From assembly GCA_024278455.1 (NCBI GenBank), contig JAJRTE010000101.1:16560-80559 (forward strand): 64,000 nucleotides of DNA, in the 5' to 3' direction. The notes under the pieces are model-generated. The model ran no database searches, was not told where the DNA came from, and saw nothing but the letters and a program-made list of their open reading frames with translations. Position 1 is the stretch's first letter. Every line of letters begins with the position of its first letter. Shown here one piece after another: positions 34,784 through 41,780 of the stretch. The stretch is from Myxococcota bacterium (GTDB taxonomy: Bacteria; Myxococcota_A; UBA796; JAJRTE01). The translations under genes and the position numbers were made by a program.

Positions 34784-35111
34784 CGCCGCACCCTCGCGCA
34801 TGCTGAAAGCCATCCACCACAGTCGGGTCGCGCGTTTGCGTCTCGCCTGCAGGATCGGCACTCCGGCTCAGATCTTGAACGACCGGAAGCATGCCGGGAG
34901 GACCGGCTTGCCAGCGCGAGGAGTAAACGGCAAGACGGACCGCCGGACAACCCCGGAAGGCGCCTCCACTCGCCGGACCAGCCCCGGGGAACCACCAGGG
35001 CAGGCTGCTTGACATCCGCCGGTGGTCCGGCCACAGTGCCTTACGGACACCGGGAGAGACAGGGCGGGCCGCCAGGTCCATCGCCCCCAACCTGTGCAAG
35101 GGAGGTCCAAC
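34784..35111. promoter_or_regulatory. divergent intergenic region between chemosensory operon and secreted metalloprotease
   Basis: 328 bp without a supported gene. A consensus -35 (TTGACA at 35010) faces the metalloprotease gene, but the element 17 bp later (CACAGT) is a poor -10, so a full promoter is not secured. Nothing clear faces the chemosensory operon. Confidence 0.35.
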
Positions 35112-36563
35112 ATGAAACGAGCACTGGCAACCCTGATGACGATGTGCCTCCTCGAGGCACCGGTCCTTGCAGCGCAGCACGGAACAGGTTTCTATACGCC
35201 ATTCGAGCAGCGGGTCCGGACAGCTCTGCACCAAGGCCGGATCGACCTGGACACCTATTTCCTTCAACGGTTCGCCTACCTGTTCTCCCCATCGACGGTA
35301 TCACCTCGATGGGTCGATGGAGCGCTGACGCCGTCTCGTTCCGCCACCGAACTGGTGCGCTCCTTCCAGGAGGCCAGGCAAGACCTCCGACCGGCCACGG
35401 TCCAGGCGATCGACACCATGTTGGAACACCGCCAAGCCGCGTTCGTCTATGACACCGAGCACTACCGTATCAGCTTCGACACCACCGGGTTCGACGCGGT
35501 GCCTCCCGGCGATGTCGATGAAGACGGCGTACCCGATTTCATCGAAGACCTGGGCGCGTATGCCGAGCATTCCTGGTGGCGCGAGTTCGACGACCTGGGC
35601 TTCGTGGCACCCAAGCGCAGCCCGGCCCAGGGACACCGGCTTCACGTCATCGTCCAGCAGATGAACGCCTACGGCATGACCATCTGCACCGGCTTCTGCA
35701 CCATCCGGGTGGACAACGACTTCGCCGGGTTCCCGTCCAACGACGACCCGGACGGGCCGGCGGCCGGTGCGGCCAAGGTCACCATCGCCCACGAACTCAA
35801 GCACGCCAGCCAGTGGGAAACCTCCAACATGACCGAACTCGGATGGATCGAGTTGGACGCCACCTGGATGGAAGACGTGGTCTACCCGGAGGTCAACGAC
35901 TATGTCCACTATGTCGAGTCGGACGAATCCCAGGTGGTCGTGCCCACCGACCCGCTCGACAAGTGGCTCTTCGGCTCCTACGCCGACGCCATCTGGCAGA
36001 TCTCGATGAGCGACCGGTTCGGTGCACAGCTCATCGTGGATCTTTGGGACTACCGGGCCCACCATCGCCTCGAGGGCATGCTGAACAGTTACGACGCCAT
36101 ACTCCAGGATACCGGATCGGACCTGGTCTCCCACTTCTGTTTCGACTACATGGTCCGCAACTACCTCACCGGGGCCAGGACCCCGATCGCCTCGGACCTC
36201 CCGGTCTACCCCGACGCAGCACGGTACCCCGAAGGTCCGGTCACCGAACTTCTCGTCCCGGATTTCGTGCACGACAGCCTGCCCCATCTTGCCGGCGTCT
36301 TCTTCGAAGCGCTTTCCGACGGCAGTGCACGGTACCCGGGAATCGTCCTCGAGGCCGACGAGGATGCTGTCATGGGGCTGACCACGGTCCTCTGGTTTCG
36401 CTCCGGGGACGTCTCGCTGGTGAACTCGAGCATGGTCCATGGCCGTGCCGAGATACGGCTGAACGTGCCATGGTCCCGGTTGGACCAGATCGGGATCGTG
36501 GTAGCCAACGGCGAACGCGCCGCGCCATCCACCGACTACACGCTGTCGGTCGGCGCGTTCTAG
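35112..36563 (+). CDS. secreted zinc metalloprotease-like protein (MXAN_6640-like family)
   Basis: 483 aa. A clear signal peptide (MKRALATLMTMCLLEAPVLA) follows a perfect GGAGG. A Ca-binding-like DVDEDGVPDFIED near residue 137 resembles thrombospondin type 3 loops. The candidate zinc site is H227-E-L-K-H231 in TIAHELKHASQW with a downstream glutamate-rich LDATWMEDVVYPEV; the latter WMED...Y pattern and the NSYDAI segment fit the MXAN_6640-type putative metalloproteases of Myxococcota. The C-terminal ~150 residues are a beta domain ending TDYTLSVGAF. Likely secreted and degradative; there is no visible sorting tail. Confidence 0.82.
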   Translation: MKRALATLMTMCLLEAPVLAAQHGTGFYTPFEQRVRTALHQGRIDLDTYFLQRFAYLFSPSTVSPRWVDGALTPSRSATELVRSFQEARQDLRPATVQAIDTMLEHRQAAFVYDTEHYRISFDTTGFDAVPPGDVDEDGVPDFIEDLGAYAEHSWWREFDDLGFVAPKRSPAQGHRLHVIVQQMNAYGMTICTGFCTIRVDNDFAGFPSNDDPDGPAAGAAKVTIAHELKHASQWETSNMTELGWIELDATWMEDVVYPEVNDYVHYVESDESQVVVPTDPLDKWLFGSYADAIWQISMSDRFGAQLIVDLWDYRAHHRLEGMLNSYDAILQDTGSDLVSHFCFDYMVRNYLTGARTPIASDLPVYPDAARYPEGPVTELLVPDFVHDSLPHLAGVFFEALSDGSARYPGIVLEADEDAVMGLTTVLWFRSGDVSLVNSSMVHGRAEIRLNVPWSRLDQIGIVVANGERAAPSTDYTLSVGAF

Positions 36564-37073
36564 ACCCGATCGACCAGCACCCGCCGGCCAGGCAGAACCA
36601 GCACCGCCCTACCGCATTGCCTGTAACCCGGTGTCATGCCAAGGGAAATTCGCTCTCTACCCACCTGAACCTCCCGGCGGAGATGCCGCGGAGAACACAC
36701 AGCGCTTTTCCCTCCGCCTCGATTCCCGCCCGGCGTCACCACCTTCAGCACGGATCCCCGCCTCCAGCCATGCGTCGGGCGGCGCAGCGCCGAAGTCTCG
36801 AGCATTTTCTGCAAGAAAAACTCTCCGGCTCGTAAGAAATCCAAGCGTGCGGTGCACAGAGATAGTAGCGGGTGGCCAAGGCCGGTAGCGGCCGCAGCCA
36901 TCCTCACCTCGAGCCCGGGGCGGAAGCCAGAGGCTGGTCGCGCCTGGATCGCGGTTTTGAAGCCTTCCCGGACTGCTTCCCACGAGCAGGAAAGGAGGCA
37001 CCTCGTTCGCGCTGCCGCACCTCGCAGCCGGCAGAGCAAGCGGGCCAACAACGTCACGACAAGGAGAGTGAAC
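36564..37073. other. 510-bp region with no supported gene
   Basis: Open frames here (85 aa plus strand, 114 aa minus strand) show no conserved motif and are rich in Arg/Pro/Ser/Gly, as expected for chance frames in GC-rich DNA. The 3' part carries an AAGGAG ribosome binding site for the following gene. Decayed coding sequence cannot be excluded. Confidence 0.5.
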
Positions 37074-37463
37074 ATGTCCTCAGACCAGGAAACGGTGTTT
37101 CTTTCTACTCCGGATGTCACGGTCACACGTTCTCGATTCGTCGTCCCAGGGCAGACATTCGCCATGAGCGGAATCACGTCGGTCAGCAGGGGAATCATCC
37201 AGCCCAGCCGGAGGGGCGCGGTGATCTGTATCGCCCTCGGTGCGTTCGGATTGCTCGCCGCCTTCACTGGCTCCTGGCAGCCGGCGGTCGCCGGGGGCAT
37301 CCTTTTCGCGATTGGACTGATCTGGTTGTCGCGGCTCAAGCCGACCCACCTGGTGAAGTTGAACACCGCCGGGGCCGAGACTCGAGCCTTCGCTTCCAAG
37401 GACGAGGACGCGGTCGACGAGATCGTCGATGCCTTGAACGACGCCATCATAACGCGCGGATGA
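37074..37463 (+). CDS. small two-TM protein, DUF6232-like
   Basis: 129 aa. The N-terminal ~50 residues (TVFLSTPDVTVTRSRFVVPGQTFAMSGITSVS) form a beta-rich PH-like segment and are followed by two adjacent membrane spans (AVICIALGAFGLLAAFTG and PAVAGGILFAIGLIWLSRL) and a second soluble strand/helix portion ending VDEIVDALNDAI. This is the layout of DUF6232 proteins; their function is unknown. ATG preceded by AAGGAG. It lies 267 bp before the JAB-E1 gene on the same strand and may or may not belong to that operon. Confidence 0.75.
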   Translation: MSSDQETVFLSTPDVTVTRSRFVVPGQTFAMSGITSVSRGIIQPSRRGAVICIALGAFGLLAAFTGSWQPAVAGGILFAIGLIWLSRLKPTHLVKLNTAGAETRAFASKDEDAVDEIVDALNDAIITRG

Positions 37464-37730
37464 GCCGTCCCGGCTCTCGATGGCGGGGGGCGGACGAGCG
37501 TCTCGCTCGCGCCATTTGTCTGGGCGCAGTGCCGGGCGTGGGGCCTGACATCGCGCTTCCAAGGTCCCGCGCCCGGCCTGGTCGGTGACATGACGCGAGC
37601 AGCTCCGGAATCTCACGTACACCTTTGCCGCGCGTGTCGCACCCGCGCCTGTCGCCCAACCGATCGGTGGCGCGCACCTTCGAGCCGCGCAGTGGGCGGG
37701 CGCCCCGAACCTTTCGTTCTGGAGAGTGCG

Positions 37731-39824
37731 ATGAAGCCTGGAAAAGCGACACCAGAGCCCCCGAAGAACGGGAAGGGTCGCACCGAACCGGACGTACGCA
37801 CGCTGTTGATCGGCGCGTCCCTGTGGGCCGATGTGGTGCGTACCTGTGCCGACGATGGGCTCGAGCACGGGGGAAAGGCCATGGGGCGCCTGTTCCTGGA
37901 CGGCGTGGCGGTGGCGTGCAAGCATATCGGGCCGGGTCCGCTGGCCGAGAGCGGTCCGGCGCACTTCCGTCCAGACATCGCGTACCAGCAGACAGCGTAC
38001 AACGACCTTGTGCGGCGTCATCCCGGGCTGCGCCTGGTTCTGGACTACCATCTGCACCCAGCCGGACCTCGCGCGCTGAGCCACGTGGACCTGGAGGCCG
38101 CGCAGCGGATCCTTTCACCCGGAGGGTGGGGTCTCTCCCGCCTGTCGTTCATGATCCTCTCGTTCGACCATGGCCGGCTCCAGCCCTCGGTCTATCACGC
38201 TGTCAGGCGGCCTGGTGGAGGACTTCGTATCCTCGAGGTTTCTACGGCAGTGGTACCCGACACCCATCCGCGCATACAGCAGGTGCTCGAGGCGGCTCCT
38301 GAACGGATGACCGTGGTCGTCGGTGAGGAGGTGGTGGCCGAACTCCTCGAGCGGGCGGCGACCCGGAGCAGCGGGCAGGATGATGTGGACCCCCCCGAAG
38401 GCGTCCTCCTCCACGGGTACCAGCGCATGGAAGAGGGGATGATCCAGGTCCTCTCTCTCGAGCGCATGATCGACACCTATCCGGTGGGTCGGGCCTTCGT
38501 GGTGCCGGACGTGGAGGAGGCGGGGTTCGTGAACGGTTTGCCAGCCCTTGCGGAGCGGGAACTCCGACTGCTGGTCGGTGCCGGTGGCCGTGTCCGTGGG
38601 ACCTTTGCAACCGGGCCGGGGCTGGTTCCCTGTACTGTCGAGCAATTCCCGGTGCGGGACAGGATCCACATCCGCAACGAGGGACTGGCGCCCCAGGACG
38701 CGCTTGCGAAGCAGCACGTGGTGTTCGTGGGTGTGGGGTCTGTGGGTGCCCCGGTGGCCGTGTTGCTGGCAGCGTCCGGCCTGGGACGGTTCACGCTGGT
38801 GGACCCGGATCGTTTTTCCCCGCCCAACGTGGCGAGGCATACCGGGGACGTGCGGGACGTGGGGAGGCTGAAGGTCGCCGTGGTGCGTGATCATCTGAAG
38901 GCCCGGAACCCGTCAGCCACCGTCGCCTGCCTGCCGGTGGATGTCCGGGACGAGGAGGCCCTTTCCGACGTGCGACGCCGGTGCGAAGAGGCGGACCTGG
39001 TGATCGTCACCACCGACGATCCAACGGCCAACCTGGCGATGAACCGGGTGCTGGTCGAGGAGGACCTGGCAGGACTTTTCGCCGGTGTGTTCGATGGCGG
39101 TATTGGGGGCGAGGTATTCGCAAGAACCCCGGACAGCCCCGTCTGCTACAACTGCGTCGCCGGATTCCGCAGGCACTTACCGCCGATTCCACGGTCGGAA
39201 CGTGCTCACGACTACGTCGATCTGCGCCCCGGTGCCGATTTTCCTCCGATGCATGCGCTGGGTATCGACATCGCCCACACCACCAGCGTGGTGGCCAGTA
39301 TCGCGCTTGGCCTGTTGGGCGCAGAGGGCCGGCTCGAAGACCTCGAGCTGGCTTCTCCCGACACCCGGCTGCTCTTCGTGGCGAATGGGCGGACCGGCTG
39401 GATCTTCTCGCGTCCGTTCGAGGTGATTTCCGCGAGGCTCGACGCCGTCGGTTGCCCTGTCTGCGCGCCGCAGCGGTGCCGGATACCGGCGCTGTGGACC
39501 CTGGGCACGGCCACTTCCTGCCTTCCCACGGAGGCTATCGACGGTGAGGTCGAGGCCGAAGAGGACGGGATCGAGGAGGTCGAGGCCGAAGAGGACGGGA
39601 TCGAGGAGGTCGAGATCGGGGAGGACGGGATCGAGGAGGTCGAGATCGAGGAGGTCGAGATCGAGGAGGTCGAGATCGAGGAGGACGAGACGTTGGGAGC
39701 TGAAGACGCGGACTGGGATGGTTCCAGGTGGGCAGAAGCCGGCGTCGAACCCCGACTGGCCGAGGCGTCTTCGCCGCGGATCGCAAGAGACCTGTACCTG
39801 GAAAAGGAGGATGGGACCGAATGA
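37731..39824 (+). CDS. fused JAB deubiquitinase-like / ThiF-E1 ubiquitin-activating-like protein
   Basis: 697 aa. The N-terminal JAB (JAMM) isopeptidase domain is complete: Glu45, then H107-x-H109-P with Ser117 and Asp120 in YHLHPAGPRALSHVD, matching HxHx7SxxD. The C-terminal E1 domain begins about residue 328 with the nucleotide loop VFVGVGSVGAP, Asp358 (LVDPD), the NVARH arginine (R369), and KVAVVRDHLKARNP. Cys pairs C472/C475 (VCYNC) and C575/C578 (CPVC) are candidates for zinc binding or for the thioester Cys. Residues about 606-652 are a Glu-rich repeat tail (EEDGIEEVE units). The protein should both adenylate a ubiquitin-like partner and cleave its conjugates or precursor. GGAG precedes the ATG; the stop overlaps the E2 start (ATGA). 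Confidence 0.88.
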   Translation: MKPGKATPEPPKNGKGRTEPDVRTLLIGASLWADVVRTCADDGLEHGGKAMGRLFLDGVAVACKHIGPGPLAESGPAHFRPDIAYQQTAYNDLVRRHPGLRLVLDYHLHPAGPRALSHVDLEAAQRILSPGGWGLSRLSFMILSFDHGRLQPSVYHAVRRPGGGLRILEVSTAVVPDTHPRIQQVLEAAPERMTVVVGEEVVAELLERAATRSSGQDDVDPPEGVLLHGYQRMEEGMIQVLSLERMIDTYPVGRAFVVPDVEEAGFVNGLPALAERELRLLVGAGGRVRGTFATGPGLVPCTVEQFPVRDRIHIRNEGLAPQDALAKQHVVFVGVGSVGAPVAVLLAASGLGRFTLVDPDRFSPPNVARHTGDVRDVGRLKVAVVRDHLKARNPSATVACLPVDVRDEEALSDVRRRCEEADLVIVTTDDPTANLAMNRVLVEEDLAGLFAGVFDGGIGGEVFARTPDSPVCYNCVAGFRRHLPPIPRSERAHDYVDLRPGADFPPMHALGIDIAHTTSVVASIALGLLGAEGRLEDLELASPDTRLLFVANGRTGWIFSRPFEVISARLDAVGCPVCAPQRCRIPALWTLGTATSCLPTEAIDGEVEAEEDGIEEVEAEEDGIEEVEIGEDGIEEVEIEEVEIEEVEIEEDETLGAEDADWDGSRWAEAGVEPRLAEASSPRIARDLYLEKEDGTE
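39548..39690. repeat. in-frame 30-bp/15-bp tandem repeats encoding an acidic tail
   Basis: About three 30-bp units (EAEEDGIEEV) followed by about three 15-bp derivatives (EIEEV) in the E1-like gene. The tail is nearly pure Glu/Ile/Val/Asp with frequent slippage-prone units. Confidence 0.85.
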
Positions 39825-40291
39825 CCCGGGAGTCCAAGGTCGCCTACCCGCTTCTGACCAGGAAGCACCTGGCAGTGGAACAAGCGGTGCTCCGCCGTGC
39901 CTATCCCCAGTTCAGACTGGTGTGGACGGCTGAGAGGTTGGCCTTCCGTGGTCCGTTGCGGTCCAACTACGGCAGTGTGTTCATCGTGGATGTCCGGCTA
40001 CCGCCCCGCTACCCGGAGCAGGAGCCGCACTTGTGGGTAGTGAGTCCAGAACTCCCCCCGAGAACCCAGCACGTCTACGTGGACGGCAGAATCTGCGCCC
40101 ACGCGGACCCGTTCGTGGCCTACCAGACCACGGTGGCCACGATGGTGTCGGTGATGGCCGGGTGGATCTATCGCTTCGAGCGCCACCGGACCGAGAGGAT
40201 TCCGTGGGAGACCCCGATCGTTCCGCCGGGCAGGGCGTTGTCCATCCATCCTGACGGCACGTTGCACCTGCGGCGCCGCCGGAGACGGTGA
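39821..40291 (+). CDS. E2-like ubiquitin-conjugating-fold protein
   Basis: 156 aa. The order of a bacterial E2 (UBC fold) is visible: N-terminal helix (RKHLAVEQAVLRRAYP), strands FRLVWTAERLAFRGPL, VFIVDVRLPPRYPEQEPHLWVVSP (the typical YP-x-x-P turn), then the active-site region HVYVDGRICAHAD with candidate catalytic Cys92, and a C-terminal helix VATMVSVMAGWIYRFERHRTERIPW. It would accept the activated ubiquitin-like modifier from the upstream E1 by thioester transfer. The ATG overlaps the E1 stop and has AAAGGAGG, so expression is tightly coupled. It lacks CTCGAG and ends in a poly-Arg tail. Confidence 0.83.
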   Translation: MTRESKVAYPLLTRKHLAVEQAVLRRAYPQFRLVWTAERLAFRGPLRSNYGSVFIVDVRLPPRYPEQEPHLWVVSPELPPRTQHVYVDGRICAHADPFVAYQTTVATMVSVMAGWIYRFERHRTERIPWETPIVPPGRALSIHPDGTLHLRRRRRR

Positions 40292-40352
40292 CTTTCGTGA
40301 CGGTCCGGACCGGTTGTCGGGTCCTGCGACCGAAGCGGGGAGGCTAGACGAG

Positions 40353-41141
40353 ATGCCGATGCAGATACAGGTCGACCCGAAGCTGGAGCTGGGCCCCGAC
40401 ACATCGAGGAGGCTTCGCGAACGGGCCGCCGAGACCGGTTACCAGGCCGAACCCCGAACGGATCGGGAGGAAGCCGGCCGCTCCAGAAGGGCGCCCGTCC
40501 TGGTGCCATTCGCCTTGTGGTTGGCCAGGGGTGTGGAGCGCGTCCTGGGCAAGATAGGCAGTGTGTGGATCATCGTATTCTCGGAACTCGCGAATACGTT
40601 CTCCGAGATGGCACCTTCCCCGGAAAAGAAAGCGTGGTCCAGCACATTTCCCGATGGGTTGATCTTCCTGGTGGGCGCGGTGTTCTTCAACCTGGTCTCG
40701 CTGCTGTTGATGTTGGCGGCATGGGCCCCGGTGGTCATCCGGTACGTCTTGGGGGGCCTATTCTGGCTTGTCGTGGTCGTCTACTTGGTTCTGCACCGCG
40801 TGGCGCGTGGCACCGTCCGCGTCCTGACCTGGACCGCACGCGTCGTGGCCTCGAGGGGCGATCGGACCGGGAGCGGCTCGAGCGGGCGGGCCCGTCGAAG
40901 CCCCGTCCTCGCGCTCGCAACACTCCTGGCCTTGCTGCTGGGCGCTATCGGGTTCCTCGAGGTCCCTGCTCCAGCGTGGCTGGGCCATGGGGTGCAGGTG
41001 GAGTGGGAGGAAGCGCGGGTCGATTTCGGTGAGGTGTTGGGATGGCCCGCGGCCAAGGCCGAGGCCATGAGGTTCTACCATCTGGCCGATCGGCCGGGGG
41101 CGGGGCCGGGACCTGGCGACCCGGACCGCGGGACGCAATGA
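40353..41141 (+). CDS. membrane protein of the ubiquitin-like operon
   Basis: 262 aa, function not recognised. A charged N-terminal region (about 1-45) is followed by hydrophobic segments near residues 57-76, a hairpin of two spans at about 98-150 (LIFLVGAVFFNLVSLLLMLA and GGLFWLVVVVYLVLHRVA), and a last span near 186-206 (LALATLLALLLGAIGFLEV). Then comes a short C-terminal tail containing WEEARVDFGEVLGWPAAKAEAM. ATG with GGGGAGG upstream. It lies 61 bp after the E2 gene on the same strand and is probably co-transcribed, suggesting the conjugation system acts at or on the membrane. Confidence 0.72.
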   Translation: MPMQIQVDPKLELGPDTSRRLRERAAETGYQAEPRTDREEAGRSRRAPVLVPFALWLARGVERVLGKIGSVWIIVFSELANTFSEMAPSPEKKAWSSTFPDGLIFLVGAVFFNLVSLLLMLAAWAPVVIRYVLGGLFWLVVVVYLVLHRVARGTVRVLTWTARVVASRGDRTGSGSSGRARRSPVLALATLLALLLGAIGFLEVPAPAWLGHGVQVEWEEARVDFGEVLGWPAAKAEAMRFYHLADRPGAGPGPGDPDRGTQ

Positions 41142-41262
41142 AGGAAATGGTGGGTGCGCCGGCCGGGTCCCGGGCGAAGCGAAAAGTCGCCGCGACAGAG
41201 GGCGCCCGGGCTCCGCTGCTGGCGAAAAGGTACTGGCGACGAACAGAGGAGGAGACGCAATC

Positions 41263-41487
41263 ATGAAGTGGCAGGATCTGCTGAAGAGAAGGCCTGAGAA
41301 GCGAGCCAGTATCCAGTCCGGGGAGCAGCCCCGGGTGGTGGTGGAGCCGGCGGACCGACCAGCGTTCGGCCCGCAGGGGTTCTTGTCCGAGGCCAAGCCC
41401 AAGCCGGCGGAACAACCCGTCGATGTCGAGATGAAGGAGCAGGTGATGGGCGCCTGGGCGCTCGAGGTCGCGGGGAGCCGGCACTGA
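41263..41487 (+). CDS. 74-aa hypothetical protein closing the ubiquitin-like operon
   Basis: 74 aa: basic N-terminus (MKWQDLLKRRPEKRAS), a Pro/Glu-rich middle and the tail VMGAWALEVAGSRH. Not recognised. Its size is that of a ubiquitin-like modifier and it is the only small gene of the operon, but no beta-grasp pattern and no C-terminal Gly-Gly are visible, so it is only a weak candidate for the modifier. A GGAGGA ribosome binding site supports expression. Its stop codon lies in the loop of a strong hairpin. Confidence 0.6.
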   Translation: MKWQDLLKRRPEKRASIQSGEQPRVVVEPADRPAFGPQGFLSEAKPKPAEQPVDVEMKEQVMGAWALEVAGSRH

Positions 41488-41498
41488 GCCGGCTCCCC
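41472..41498 (+). terminator. strong hairpin at the end of the ubiquitin-like operon
   Basis: A perfect 11-bp stem (GGGGAGCCGGC / GCCGGCTCCCC) with a 5-nt loop. The last codons and stop of the 74-aa gene are inside it. No T-run follows, so it is a terminator-like or attenuating structure that probably separates the conjugation operon from the RT-CAPP/cas genes. Confidence 0.5.
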
Positions 41499-41780
41499 CT
41501 GGCCTCTCCCGATCGTCTCGCGGATACCGCTGCTCCACCCGGCGGGCGACCGTGTGCGGTGCCGCTGTGTCCCCGCCCGACCAGGAACAGCGCCAACTCC
41601 GGGACGACGCCCCCATGACCGGCTGGTGCGTCCCCGTGCGTCCGTGTGCCCTGGTGCGTCGAGGACTCGTGTCGCCGGGGGAACGGGCTGGGGCGATGGG
41701 TGATGGGTGCACGCGGGGTCGAGGAGCACGGGGACGGGGACGGGGACGGCGACCGGCCCAGGCCCTTTGGAGGGAAGGCG

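Noticed and set aside
36657..37001. Minus-strand 114-aa frame in the gap before the DUF6232-like gene
   Set aside because: Composition is that of an antisense GC-rich frame (Arg/Pro/Gly/Ser), with no motif and no ribosome binding site.
41263..41487. 74-aa protein as the ubiquitin-like modifier
   Set aside because: Size and position fit, but there is no beta-grasp pattern and the C-terminus is AGSRH, not Gly-Gly; not called as such.
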